From NCBI RefSeq assembly GCF_019112545.1, contig NW_025064927.1, positions 47,176 to 111,175 of the forward strand: 64,000 nucleotides of DNA, given 5' to 3'. This DNA is from Guyanagaster necrorhizus. Lineage: Eukaryota; Basidiomycota; Agaricomycetes; Agaricales; Physalacriaceae. The translations under genes were made by a program, and so were the position numbers. Position 1 is the first letter of the stretch. Every line of letters begins with the position of its first letter. Below the pieces are notes generated by a model, which saw only the letters and a program-made list of their open reading frames with translations, had not been told where the DNA came from and did not search any database. This document shows, one piece after another, positions 33,243 to 46,697 of this stretch.

Positions 33243-34577
33243 TTGTTAAATTGCAGACAAAGTGAATCTATACCAACTAGCCTACAAGCTAGAGTAGCAC
33301 AGCAGATCAATGCTAATTTAACAGTCCAAAGGACTAGGACTATTGCAATGCAGCCAAGGCAAAGAACTTCTACTAGTAGTGAACATAATCCATCACTACC
33401 TTTTGGACAATTTAACTCCCTGTCCAATCAAACTATTAGATCACAAAACATGTTGTCTAACATCCAAAAGATGCCTAGGCCCACATCTAGAGATGTGCCT
33501 AAGTTTGATAGTAAAGAGCCAGAAAATTTGAGATGCTTCATTGGTCAGATGGAAGATCTCTTCTCTGACTATGGCATCACTGAAGATGAAGAAATGAAGA
33601 AGAAGTTGGTGTGGTACACTGATGCATGTACTGAGGAAGAGTGGCAAGCACTGGATGAATATACCAGTGGTAGCTTTGCAGAGTTTAAGGAAGCTATTTT
33701 GAAGAACTATCCAGAAGCAGCTGATGCAGAGACTGGTATATGGGAAAGGCTAGTGTGCATTGCATGAAGTTTTTCTAATATGGGATCTGATGAACATGAG
33801 ACATATCTGAAGTTCAAAAGAAAGTTCCTAACCGAAGCAAAGAAGCTGCAAAAACCTCCAGCCTTAGTCACAAATAGAGAGTTGGTGGAGAAGTTCGCAG
33901 AGTCTCTGGCTCCTGCATTCAGAGAGAATATTGCATCACGATTGAGTATCAAAAGAGGTTTAAGAAGTATGGTTAGCTCTACAGCAGCTCCTGTTCCAGT
34001 GGCAGACCAGCCATCAGAACCAGCTGTGGTACCTCTGGCTAAATGGAGAGAAAACATGCACACTTTAGAGGAAGTCATAGCAGAGGCTGATGATATTGCA
34101 TTCAATACATCGACTAGCTATCTTCTGTCTTCTACAGAGAGAGGCTTGTCTTCAATAGATGCTGGCTCTAGCACTGTTATAAAAGTAGAGTTGGATGAAG
34201 TAAAACAGCAGGTAGTATCCTTGCTAGATAGAATAGAGATTAGTGATCATTATGTGAAGCAAAGACAAGATGAGATTATGCAAGCCTTCTAGCAAGGTGG
34301 CAACTTTGTGCAGATACAGTGCATGTCTAAACCACAGTATGATGAACAGAATAGAGCAACTACTTCAGAAGCTCTTTGTTGGTATGATTGGAAGCCCTAT
34401 CATTTTGTAAGGGACTGCCTCAATTATAAGAAACATCTAGCTGAGAGTATTCTGAAGATTTTGAATGGTAAAGTGGTTATAAGAGATGGCTTGCTGATTC
34501 CAAATGAGCCAGTGCATCTGAGCCCTATGGATAATGTGCTCACCAAGGCAGTCAGCAAGAAAGAACAGATACTTTAG
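33243..34577 (+). pseudogene. F3 gag remnant
   Basis: This is an Agaricomycete-type gypsy gag. The part at 33243-33767 has RDVPKFDSKEPENLRCFIGQMEDLF and TEEEWQALDEY. After one TGA the frame resumes at 33780 with ETYLKFKRKFLTEAKKLQ and NRELVEKFAESLAPAFRENI. The later part (34308-34577) has a knuckle-like CWYDWKPYHFVRDC with a changed ligand, then VVIRDGLLIPNEP. CpG is depleted, but the frame is less broken than in the F1 remnants. Confidence 0.82.
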
Positions 34578-37500
34578 GAAGATGTTAGTGGACTGGTGGG
34601 TGTCTATAATGTTTCATTGCCATCTCAGGAGTCTAACTCGATATATGCAAACAAGCCAAGGGATGCCCATGACAAAGTCATTGATAGACTTCATCAGAAT
34701 CTCCAATATTGGCAGTCAAGCACATGAGTATCTCAGACAACTATGCAACCACCTATGCAGCCACAGTTTGTGCAAAGTCCAGCAGTGGCTGGCAGTTCAC
34801 AAATAAATCCGTCTTTCGATGCGAATGCATTCTTGAATCAGTTTAAGTCACTGTTGAGTCAAGTCAGTGTTCAGAATACACAGGGGACTTTGAGTTTTAG
34901 GCCTCAGACACAGAATTATGAAGAACAGTATATTGTCATATGATCAGGCACTGATGAACAATTCCAATAGGGTTTCAAAGGGATCCTCTCTGAGGTGCTG
35001 AAAACACCTATTATGTTGAATACAGAAGAATTAATGGATTTGTCTGAGCCTTTGAGAAAGGAGATAGCCAAGCTAATGGCTAAGAAGCGGATTTCAATGG
35101 AAGCATTACCAACTCAGATGTATAGTGTAGGGGAAGTGTTAGCTGAGCCTGAATTACTGCCATTTGCTAGTGAAGATGATGGTGATGAAGAGGACTACAC
35201 CTTGGAGCCAGAAGCCATTGATATTCATGACTTACTATCAGCTACTCTTATAGCTACTCAATTCAATTTTGGGATGATCCCTGCTGGCTTGTTGATCATG
35301 AGTGATCCTTATCTCCAATATCTTGACTCACTGGCCCCTGGAGAGAGGCCCAAGCCTGTTGTAGTTGCTAAGGACTCAACTAGCCTGTGAGCAGTGTATC
35401 CAGTGATTAATAGTGCTGGTGAGGAGGAAAGTGTTATAGATGGAGGATCACAGATTGTATTGATGGTTGAAGAAATTGCTATGAAGTTGAGCATATCCTG
35501 GGATCCAGACATAGTCATTCATATGCAAAGTGCGAATGGGCAACTTGAGAAAACCTTGGGATTGGCCAGGAATGTTCTGTTCCTGTTTGATGATATCACA
35601 GTATATTTACAAGTACACACCATTGCTAAGCCTGCTTATAAGATGTTACTGAGAAGGCTGTTTGATGTTCTAACTGAGAGTCTGATAAAAAACCATGCAG
35701 ATAGTGGACAAGTCATTACAATTACGGATCCAAACACTGGGAGAAGATGTACTATTCCAACCTTTGTGAGAGGAGCACCTCCTTGGCTAGCAAAAGCAGG
35801 ATCAAAGGCAGTGAATTCAGATTTTTGCCAATCAATGATTTGATGTCTGATTAAGGAGAGCTGGCCTTACAAGTAGTACAGAAGGTTGATGGAACTTTTG
35901 AGATTGAAGCCTATGCCAAGCCAGAAAGGAGAATAAAGTTTTCACCAGATGAACTTTGTGATAACTTTTTACTGGCATCATTGGAGCAGGAATATGATTT
36001 GAAAAGAAATAAGGCACTAACAGAATTGTTGCAATCCTACTTTAACAGAGATGGAGATATTATTAAGAATTTTGAGCAAGTCAAAGATGACTTAGGATTG
36101 GTGGAGAGTAAAAGAGGAGCAGACTCACCATTAGCCTCTGTTTTCACTGGCAAGAAGTACAAGCCAGTGGCTCTAAAAGTAAAACCGCTTTTAGCAGACC
36201 TGCCAGACAAGTTCAGAATAGTAAGAGACATAAAGAGTGATCCACTAGTGGGTATGCCAGAATTAAATCCACACCCACCAGATTATGTTTCCACTGAGCA
36301 GTACAATAAAGAGAGAAAGGCAAAGATAGATGCAAACCATCCTGAGGGCTTCTTATGGCCAGAGAAATGGAAGCTAGTACACCATTTTATGACTATCCAA
36401 AAGAAGGCATTTGTCTGGAATGACTCAGAAAGAGGGCATTTTCAAAAAGACTTCTTTTCTCCAATAGATATTTCTGTAGTTCCACATACTCCATGGGTAC
36501 TTAAGAATATTCTCATACTCCCAGAGATATATGAGGAAGTCTGTCAGATTATTAAGTCAAAAATCAATGCTGGGGTGTATGAACCTTCAAATTCATCTTA
36601 TTAGTCATGATGGTTCTGTGTTGTAAAGAAAGATGAAAAGAGTCTTCATCTGGTATATAGTTTGGAACTGTTAAACACTGTGACTATTGCACACTCAGAT
36701 ATTCCACCTGCTACTGATGAATTATCAGAACATTTTGCTGGCAGAGCTTGTGGAGGATATTTGGATTTGTATATGGGATATGATGAGAGAGACATAGCCA
36801 TTGAGTCTTCAGATTATACTACATTCCAGACACTCTTTGATTTTATGTGATTGATGAAGTTACCAATAGATTGGACTAACTCAGTTCTAATATTCCATGA
36901 GGATATCACATATATTCTGAGGGAAGAGATTCCACATGTAACTTGACCATACATCAATGACATGCCAGTAAGAGGGCCAGAAACCTGCTATGAAACTGAG
37001 AATGGAGAGTATGAGACAATCTCAGAGAACTCTGGTATTCATCATTTTGTATGGGAACATATGCAAAACATGAACCAAGTGGTACAAAGGATGAAGTACT
37101 ATGGAGAGACCTTCTCAGGGCCAAAGACATACTTGTGTGTAGAAGAAATGATGGTGGTTGAGCATTTATGCACTTACAAAGAGAGAAAGGTTGAGGCTGA
37201 TAGAGCAGGAGTCATAAGCTATTGGGGGCCCTGTAAGCATCTCTCTGATATGTGGACTTTTCTAGGGACATGTGGTGTCTGTAGAAAGTTTATTAAGGAT
37301 TACTTCAAAATTTCAGAACTGCTAGTCAAATTGACAAGGCTAAATGTACCTTTTGAGTGGAGAGAACTGCAGCAAAAAGCCATGGATGCACTCAAGAAAG
37401 CAGTCATCAATAGCCCTGCCATTTGACTGATGAATCTCAAAAGTAGTGCAGAAGTTGGCCTTTGTGTTGATACCTCCTATAAGGCAGTTGGCTTCTACAT

Positions 37501-39766
37501 CTATCAAGTAGATGAGAAAGACCCTAATAAACAGTACTATGTGTGCTTTGGGTCTATAATAATAAATGAGAGAGAAGCAAGGTTTTTCCAGCTAAAGCAA
37601 GAACTCTATGGTCTGCTATGAGCACTAAAGGCTTGTCAATACTAGCTCATCAGAGTGTATAACTTAGTTGTGAAAACTGATGCCTAATATATTAAAGAGA
37701 TGTTGAGCAATCTGGGTATGAGACTGAATGCAACCATTAATAGATGGATTGAGGACATTTTGATGTTCCAGTTTATCCTAAGGCATATGAGAGACAGTAC
37801 CTTTCCTGCAGATGGTTTATCAAGGTGTGATCCACAACCTGGCAATGAGGTTTATCATGACTTGGAGAATTATAATCTTGAGGAGCATGGACCTCTAAAA
37901 TTCAAAGTTGCAGAAGAGGCTAGCACATTATCAAAGAACTTGGAAGAATTCAAGCATAGCATTGATAGTCAAGATGGCTATATGTATATGATGGCCATCA
38001 GCATTGATGACTTCAGAGCAGAGCTTGATGAAGCCAAAGCCCAGGAGGAGAATTTGAAAGCATTATATTTAAAGCAAGAAGGGACAGATGAGTCAGTATG
38101 CCAATTCTTGGAAGCCACATCTTTAATCCCAAATCTGGAATGGAAGTTTGACTCCAATAAAAGAGAGAACTATTCAGAAGAACATAGGATCAAGGGAGGA
38201 ATAGCCCAAAATGAATGGTTACTGCTTGTGCAAACATGGCTGAAGAATACCAAGTTTTGGCCAGAAGGTCTCAATGAGAAGCAGTACTTGAGCTTCAAGC
38301 AGTACTGCCAGAAATTCTTCTTAGATAAAGATGATCAGTTATACTGATAGAATAGTGAAAGACATTATCAGCTTCTAGTTAGCAAAGAGCACCAGATATA
38401 TATGATGAGGGCAGCCCATAACTCACTGGATCACTGTGGATTTTATGCAACCAAGTCACTGTTAGAGCAGCGATTCTGATGGCCAGAGTTGAAAAAAGAT
38501 GTGAGTTAGTATGTTAAAACCTGTCATATATGCCAGGTTAGACAGAAGACCATGATCCAGATTCCTCTCCAGTGCACTGAGACCCTATTGCTATTTCAGA
38601 AAGTTCACTGTGATACAATGATCATGTCAACATCCTCCAACAAGAGAAGATATATTATACATATGAGGGATTCTCTCTCCTCATAGCCAGAGGCTTGAGC
38701 ATTGCAGCATGAAAATGCAAAGGCTATAGCTATATAGTTCTTTGAGGATGTAATATGCAGATGGAGTTGTCCATCCAAGATAGTAACTGACAATGGTGGT
38801 CCCTGGGTAGCTCTTGTACAGTGGCTAGCTGGCAAGTATGGCATCTCTGGCATAAAGATCTCTCTATACAATTTGCAAGTAAATAGGAAGATAGAGAGAG
38901 GGCACTAGAATGTATGACAGGCATTATACAAAGCTACAGAAGGAGATGTACAAAAATAGTTCTATTTCCTGCCTCATGTTCTTTAAGCAGACCATATCAC
39001 CATCAAGTGAGGGACAGGATGTTCACCATATTTCATGGCACTTAGAGCATATCCTATTGTACCTTTGGATGTTGTAAAAGCTACTTGGCTAGTAAAACTG
39101 TCTAGTGGAATCCTAAGTACAGCAGAGCTTATTAGAATGCATATGCAAGCACTAGCTAAGCATGCACAACATGTTTTAGCAATGAGAGAAAGAGTTAGTA
39201 GGAATAAGCTTGATGCTGTTCTTCGATATGAACAGGAGTACAAAGCAACTATAGTAGACTATGATTTCAAACCTTATCATCTAGTCCTTATGCATAACTC
39301 TCATGTGGAAGATAGTCTAGACAGTAAAATAGATCCTTGCTATTTAGGTCCTCTGGTTGTGATTTGGCAGACTAAGGGTGGATCTTATGTCCTTGCAGAA
39401 TTAAATGGTTCTGTCCTGGGTGGGAGAGTCACACAGTTCAGAGTAATACCATATTATACAAGACAAAAGATTGAGTTACTACAGAAAATCCATGACTTAA
39501 TTGATGTAAGTCCACAAACTCTGAAGGAGCTTGTGAATGATGATAAGTCTGTAAAACAGGAATATCAGTATCAGCTCCTCAGAAAGAACTTATATGGCAT
39601 TGACCAGATCCAGTTACAAAATGGGGAATCTGACTCAGACTTATCAATTTCAGAACTTGAAGGAGAAGAATATCCTCCAGATATGGAAAATGATGAGTTT
39701 GATGATGAAAATAATAGTGCCCCCATTGCTAGCAGACTTAGAAATGCTAGGATTGCAACCAAGTAG
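34578..39766 (+). pseudogene. F3 pol remnant (protease, RT, RNase H, integrase)
   Basis: The protease-like part (35394-35840) has VIDGGSQIVLM and SANGQLEKTLGLARNV. Reverse transcriptase (about 36000-36960) shows AGRACGGYLDLYMGYDERDIA; the catalytic YxDD site reads PYINDMPVRG, so one aspartate has become asparagine. RNase H (37430-37860) has VDTSYKAVGFYIYQVDE and a DALSR-like DGLSRCDPQPG. Integrase (38380-39050) has the zinc ligands, TDNGGPWVALVQWL and RKIERGH. The C-terminal part (39035-39766) is open: GPLVVIWQTKGGSYVLAEL, then RVIPYYTRQKIELL, then an acidic tail. No chromodomain is seen. Confidence 0.87.
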
Positions 39767-39923
39767 AAAGACAAAATGCACTATAATAAATTGCAGTGTA
39801 AGGACAGTGAGTGCTAGAAGAAATTCTAGGCAGCTGGTAACTGAGTAAAGACAGGCTAGTTAAAAGACAATGCCAAGTAAAGACAGAGAAGAAAAGAAAA
39901 ACTCTTGGGATATTAGAGTATGA

Positions 39924-40526
39924 TTAAGCAGAAACATAACTAAGAGGCTGTATTTTCTCTTTAAAAGATGGAGGAGGAAGGCAAAGTTCAAGCTGCTGAA
40001 CTATCTCTTGGTGATGAGACATCACAAATGCATGATATTGGAGCAAACACTCAATCTTATGAGTGGTAGCAACAATATCATTGCAAAGGTCACCCTTACA
40101 AGAATGCAAGACTGCCTCAGAAGAGTTGAGATGGTCACCATTCTTGACCAAGATACTGGCCTTCGATAGAGTGTCAGCACTAGCCTTGTTATTAATGGCT
40201 AAGTCAATGGCTGGTTGGAAAGCAACTTTAGAGAGTGTTCAGAAAAGAAATGTAAGTATTACATACCTGCAAGAGTGAAAGCAGAATCTCCAAAGGTATG
40301 CAGAGAAGCAACACAAGGATGCTTTCTAGCCTGGATGACAGCTTCATTGGCCTTGGCTTTAGCCACAGTCACCTCAGCAAGCTGGTAGAGACATGATGAT
40401 AAGTCCATGCTGGGCACTTCAGCATATGGGAGTAATATCACCTCAGGATGGACCTCTTTGCTTCACTGGGGAGAAACAAGAAGGATATTGAATAAGAGGA
40501 AAGACAGAGTAAAAGAATATGCATAC
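39924..40526 (-). pseudogene. Spliced accessory gene antisense to F3, 5' truncated
   Basis: On - an exon (40465-40267) reads KEVHPEVILLPYAEVPSMDLSSCLYQLAEVTVAKAKAN...TFGDSAFTLA. A 56-bp intron (40266-40211, GTATGT...CAG) joins it in frame to AIDLAINNKASADTLSKASILVKNGDH...VQQLELCLPPPSF, ending at TAA (39924-39926). A second intron (40526-40466, GTATGC...CCCCAG) lies upstream; its 5' exon is lost at the junction with F1 copy D. The first codon after that intron is TGA, possibly from CGA. The product looks alpha-helical. I do not recognise the family. It converges on F3 pol and belongs either to F3 or to a captured host gene. Confidence 0.6.
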
Positions 40527-40535
40527 CACATAGAT

Positions 40536-43500
40536 TTTGATTGAGCACTTAATCAATTTTATAATGTCTTTTATCATCAATCAGCTCAAGGTCAGATGAC
40601 AGTGGTTGTTTCTGATTAGAAAAGGTGAGAGCAATATATAGGAAAAGAAGAGTTTCATTAAAGGTAGCATAGATTTTTTAAGTGATAGATAAGTGGAGCT
40701 TATATGCAGAGATGCTGATTTTGGCAAGGATAGAAAAAGGTCCAGTGCATTTATCAGCAAGTTTATGTTTCAGGTGAGAGAGATGAAGATTAGTGGTATC
40801 AAGCTACATTTTATCATTGACAGAGTATATGTGAGCAGGAGCATAATGTTTGTCATATTGTTTTTTTATGACAGTCACCACCTTTTTAAGAGTGATCCAA
40901 GTTTCATCATGAATTTTAGTCATGGTTTGTGTGAAGTCAGAGGAAGCAGAGGTCATCATATAAACACATTCTATGTGTGAGATGTTGGAGTGACAGCCAT
41001 GATTAATAAAGAAGGGAGTTTTCCCAGTAGCTGAGTGGACATAGTTGTTATATTAGAAAGTGGCTAGTGCCAGCCATTCAACTCAGTTATCTTGGCAGTA
41101 ATTAATGAACAATCAGAGATATTTTTTAATTTTCTGATTGAGGTGTTTCATTTAACTATCAGTTTGAGGATGATATGCTGTGAAGGCATTTCTGTGGATA
41201 TTTAGGAGTTGATATAAGTTATCTAGGAACTTTGAAACAAATTGAGGTCTTTAATCAGAGATAACAACTTATAGCATACTATACTTAGTATAGACCTCAT
41301 CATAGAGAATCTTGGCCCATCCTTCTGATGTCAGTTCTATCAAGCAGGTGATGAGAATGATTGCTTTTGAAAAGCAGTCAATAATTACTAGTATGATATT
41401 ATAGTCATTGCAGTCAGATAGTCTAGTAACTATGTCTACTGAGATGTGAATCTATAGTGATTGAGGAACCTTGTTTGAGTGAAGAGGTGCTGCACATAGT
41501 TGGATGGATGCTTTTCTCTGCTAGCATGTTTTACACCTCTTCATATATTATTTTATGTCTTAACCTATTTTTAGCTACTAGTATTCTTGCAAAACCAATT
41601 CTTTGGTCTTTGCAATTTCTGAATGTCTCATTGTTATATGATCATAACAAATAGTGATGATCTCACCTCTAAGTTGTTGGTCTTATGAAATATAGATATG
41701 TCTATCATAACAGATCAGTTTTTCTTTTTTTGTCATTTCTTGCTTATGATTAAGTGATAGGGCCACTTGTTGGTCTCATTTACTGTTGTTCCTCATAATG
41801 CTCTTGATTTGCTTATGGATCTCTTCTTCAGTCAGTATTATCATTGCCCAAAAGTGTTTGGGTTTCAATAATATGACTTCCTCATTGTCATTGCCTCCTT
41901 GGTTGTGGTCCACTCATTGGCTTAGTAGATCTGCCTTTCTGTTTGCTGCACCAGCTTTATGATACAATATATAATTGTACTCAGAAAGCTCTATTACTCA
42001 ATGTGCTTGTCATCAATTGAGTTTTAGAAAAGTCAGAAGTAATAGAGGTTTTGGTGATCAGTTCAGATTTCAAAAATCTGAACTGTCTCAATCAAATAGT
42101 GATACTATTTTGCAAGAGCCAATATGATTGCCAAAAGTTTCTTGTTATAGATTTCACAGTTTTGTTTGGTGACAGTGAGTGCTTTAGAAAGAAAGGTGAC
42201 TGGTTATCACTTTCTGTCTTGTTCCTGAGAAAGTACAGCTCCAATTGCTTTTTCACTTGAGTTGGCTTCCACTCTGAACTTCTTTTTCTATGTTAGAATA
42301 GCCAAAATGACATTCTCAACTAGCTGTTATTTGAGATCATTGAACACAGCTTGCTGAGAGAGTCTTCAACTCCATAGAGCATTGCCAGTTAACTGGGTCA
42401 TTAGTCAGATAATCTTGCTATAGTCTCATATGAATTGGTGATAGAAGTTGGTAAATCTCAAAAAGGACTGTAACTCTTTCTTCATTGGTACCAGCCACTC
42501 TATTACTCCTACCATCTTTATTAGATCCATTCAGATGCTCTCTTCACTGATGATCACCCTGAGATACTCTGTTTTTAGTATCTTAAATCTGTATTTCTCT
42601 GTCTTGAAGAAAAGTTTATGCTTTCTCATTAGTGTGAGTACTTATCAAACCAGCCATCAATGTTCTTCATGATCCTTAAACATGATGAGAATGTTGTCCA
42701 GGTAAATGGTTACTTTGCTAGTGGTAATGAAATCTCTAAAGATTCATCATTCATTAGAAGGTGGCAGGAGAATTGGTAAAGCCAAAGAATATGATAGTTG
42801 GCTCAAACAATCTATAATTAGTGTGAAAGGCTGTCTTCTATTTGTCTTTCTTTTTGATTCAGATATTATTATACCCCCATCAAATGTCCAATTTTATATA
42901 GTATCATGCCCTCTGTAATTTGTCTATTAGTTCTGAGATTAAGAGAAGTAGATAATGATTTTTGATCATTATCTTATTTAGCTTTTAATAATTTTAAATA
43001 GACTGGAGTTTTCTGTCTTTCTTTTTGATAAAGAAAAAGAGAGAGATCATAGGAGATTTGGATGGTCATATCTGCCCAGTGGAAAGGTTTTCATCTAGAA
43101 ACTTATCAAGTTCCTGTTGTTCCAGATTCCCAAGAGGATAGGTTTTGCAATCTAGATTGGCATTTGCATTTGAGATCAGTTCAATTGCATGGTCTCAGGG
43201 TTTTGACTCTGATAGTTCATTGAAGCTCTCTTTGCTGAACAGATCCTGATAATCTTAGGTCCAATCTGGTACTATCTTCTTAAACATCTTCTCCTCTCTT
43301 TCTGTGTTAGCTTTAGCAGCTATATTATTAATGTGGTGTATAGTCTGAATATGTATGACTTGTTATATATCTATGGTGAGGATGGTTTCACTGTCTTCTA
43401 TCTCCTCATCCCATCTATATTGAGAATCTTTATCTAGTAACTTGAATAGAATTTTTTGACATCAATAGCAGATAAATATGATCTGACTAGTTTTTCAGTT

Positions 43501-44790
43501 GACAAGTAGATTATAGCAAATGAGCCAATTATATCTTAGAAACACTTCTTTAGTCCCAAGGTCTATGACTGTCAGGTTGATTCACTTCAAGTGGTCACTA
43601 ATAGTTAATTGTAGTTTAACAAACTCTATGATTGAACTAGCTTGATTCTTAGTTCTATTGACATTCTATATCAGTATGAGTGCTGCTGTGGCTCTTGTTG
43701 GTAGACTATGCTTGTTGACAAAAGTGTGATTTATGGAGCTTTTAGTGCAACTGCTGTCAATTAGAGTGGTTACTGCATATATAGATCAGTTTATAAGAGT
43801 CTCAATTTAGGCTTTAGTGATCAGTGGTCAGATCTCATTCTGAGGTTTTTATTTGTCAGATGTACTTTTGAGAGCCTTTGTTACATGCATGCTGCTGGCC
43901 TCCATATCACCTCAACCAACCATGACTGCAATCATGGAAACCCACTGGACTCTGGCCACTCCCTATTACCTATTAATTTCATTTCACCATTATCATTTCA
44001 CATTCATATTTCACATTGTAATATCTAGATCCTGAACTCAGTAGCAAATATTGACATTGGAATCCAATAGAACCCAACTCGGAATTAGCTACTATTAGTA
44101 TATAAAGCCATATATAACTATTATAACTACTCAGTTCAAATATCAACTTGGATAAGCCATCTATACTTTGCACTCACTTCAACTCCTCCCTTTCTCATTT
44201 ATCAGATTCCACTCTAAAGGATACTCCTATTCATTTCTCTGATGGAACTCTGTTCTGTCCATCCAGATTCTTAGGCTCTAACTCAAGAGTGATATTGCCA
44301 ATAGCTTTGTTAATGCTCATGCACTCCACCAGCCTCTATACATGCACTCAAGCCCACTTGATTGGCATGTTCCTAATGGCCTTAGAGTTTATCAAGCTAT
44401 TCTAAAGCTTGGCATCATTCTGTTTTCTTCATTCCTTCAATCATTTTGTCTATCACTTCTTTAGCATGGATCTTATATATCTAATTTTTGAGTACTGCTT
44501 TTGCTGTTTCTTTCATAGTTGCATCTTTGATAATGCACTAAGTCTATTCAATATCAAGTGATTTGAGCTATCGAGTAGAGATCACTCTCTCTGTTTAGCT
44601 TGTAGGCAGTTGAGCCTTTTTTTTAGTGATTCTTTTAGTGCATGTATAGTAGTTGAAGATGGTATATTTGAATATATGCATAAGTTAGACATAGGAGTGA
44701 CTACAGAAGTACTATTAGTCTATTCAGCAGCTATTGGTAACACACTGCTAAGTCCTTTGGCCAATCTAGTGAAATTGCTCACTGGTCAGC
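40536..44790 (-). pseudogene. F1 pol remnant (copy D)
   Basis: Pol is read on - in several frames and is interrupted by the solo LTR between the N-terminal region and protease. Recognisable blocks include the reverse transcriptase segment near 42600-42720 and the integrase core near 41000-41400. The gag/pol overlap sits near 44780, with the conserved CAGTGAGCAATTT on -. Confidence 0.82.
43879..44378 (+). mobile_element. F2-type solo LTR inside copy D
   Basis: This 500-bp LTR starts TGTTACATGC and ends CTAATG, presumably a changed CTAACA. A perfect 5-bp duplication GCCTT flanks it (43874-43878 and 44379-44383). It aligns over its full length with the reverse complement of 4613-5104 and has the TATA-like TATATAAAG near 44099. 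It has lost most CpG, unlike the copy at 4613. Confidence 0.9.
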
Positions 44791-46697
44791 TCTGTCTTTT
44801 ACCTCCTTCACTTTTATATCCTTTCTAAGTTCTTCCTCTTCCTTCTGTAGTTTAGCAATTTAGGCTCAGATATCTTTATGGGTTTATTTCTTCTTTGGAA
44901 AATCTCATGATAAGTGCCTTTTCAATCTGCAATTAAAGTATTTTTCTTTTTTCTTCAGCTGATCTATATCCACTTCTGATATACATGGTGCCAGTGCCAG
45001 TCTGTTTGATCCTATATGAGGAAGAACTGAATGAAGATGAGATACTAGCTTTGGCAGTGCTAGATGGATTGCCAGGTTTTATATTTGACAGCTGATAAGG
45101 CTTATAGTTGTCTTAGAGATTCATCTGTTTTGCCTTCTGCCACTGTCTCTCCTTATACATCTCAGTGATTCATTCTTTCCATATGTCATATCTCTTTGGG
45201 ATGTTCATTCTGATGTCTGAAATTATTTTGATATAGAAAGGTAGCACTCTACATTTGAGCATTTTAATCATTCTGCTATTATCAGTAATGTCATTCTGGA
45301 TTCTGGCAAGCTTACTAAGTTATTCCAACTTGTTGAAGTACTCTGTGGCTGGCTTATCTCCTCTCTTGTATTTTTTTATCTTGGTTTTGTGTACTTTTTA
45401 TACTGCAGTCTGTGAATTTGTTTCAGAGGAGTTGCTTAAAGACTGGCCAGAATAGCAGTCAATAGTGCTGCCTGGTTGTCAACCAGAGGCTGAGAAATAG
45501 CAGAGTCTATCAGACCTTGGCCTTGTCTTTCAGGTATGTGAAGATGAAGAAGGTATAGTAAATATTGAAAGAGAAGTATACTGAGTATACTTCAAAGTAT
45601 TATTTACAGTCAATCAAAAATCAATCAATATCATCTGATGCATCTTTAAAGGAGCATAGCTTGTGAAGTAAATTGGGCTTGCAGTTAATAATAGTGGCAT
45701 CTGTGAGTAGAGGTCCTATTGGATTTGAATATTCATCAAATAATGGTTGCTGTCATTCAGCTGGTGGACCAGAGAATGAATGAAGTGAATTATCATTGGC
45801 AATAGAGCTGGTTAGAGGTGAGACTTCTTTTCATACAATGATTTCATTTTGCATGGTGAACCTGAGCTTTACAGCCTCAGGGTCATCTCTTTCAGGAGCC
45901 TTTCCATTGAGTCTGGCTTCATTTGATGGCAGGCAACTGCCAAGAAGTCAGCTTCTCTTGCTGATCCAAAGATTGTGGAATCCAGTGGCTTGTCTGGTTA
46001 ATTGTGGTTGAAACTGAGTCAGCCAAGCAGCAGAGCTTCAGACCAAAGGCATTGAATGTGTATAATTAGTAATGCCACTTCAGATAAAGAGTGTCATGTA
46101 TATGGCTCATCTCAGAGTGATGGATGAGAACTATAGTATTAGCTCAATTTTGTAGTTAGACTTATATAGTGGAAGCCAGCCAAGCTGGTCCTTAGAGTGT
46201 GTTCAGTTGTAAGTCTTAATAGCATGCTCAGTCACTACATACTGTAAAATATCTGTTTTTTCAATATCATCTGAAATCATATACTCTCTTCTTAGAGAGG
46301 TCCTTAACCAGCTAATGTTCTTATATAAAAACATTGTTCCTTTCTGGTACAATCTTAAATATTCTTTCTCTTATTTACATTAAATTTCCTTCTGCAAGGC
46401 TTCTTTATCTGTTTTTTCTATGGCATATTCTCTGAGTCTTTCTCAGTCAAGAGAGATATCCTGTCTGCTCTTCTCATTGTCCTCATTGTCTTCACTCTTG
46501 TCATCTGCTTCTCTCTTGTTGTCTTTGATAGAGAAGTTGGCAGGCTGGTTATAAATAGATAGAGCACTGAGTTAGATTGTTGCAGAGGAGCTAATCATTG
46601 TTCCTAGTGCTGAGTCCAGCCTCATCAGTTCTGCCTCTAGGAGAAAACTGCTCAATGAATCAGCTAGCACTAGTTTTAACATCTTCTTGATAGCTAT
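44780..46697 (-). pseudogene. F1 gag remnant (copy D)
   Basis: The capsid region lies near 45260-45680, with the knuckle badly damaged near 44900-44940. The site equivalent to the first TGA of copy C is also TGA (about 45826), and the second is TAA. It stops at the LTR of copy E without reaching ORF1. Confidence 0.75.

Larger units (their letters stand above)
40536..46697 (-). mobile_element. F1 chromovirus copy D, truncated at both ends
   Basis: On - it runs from mid-gag (about 46690) to the start of the chromodomain (about 40540). Integrase lies near 40990-41750, RNase H near 41760-42420, reverse transcriptase at 42430-43180 and protease at 43430-43860. Gag is at about 44780-46680. Both LTRs are missing. 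The low end abuts the F3-associated gene and the high end abuts the LTR of copy E. An F2 solo LTR interrupts it at 43879-44378. CpG is depleted with many stops. Confidence 0.88.
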
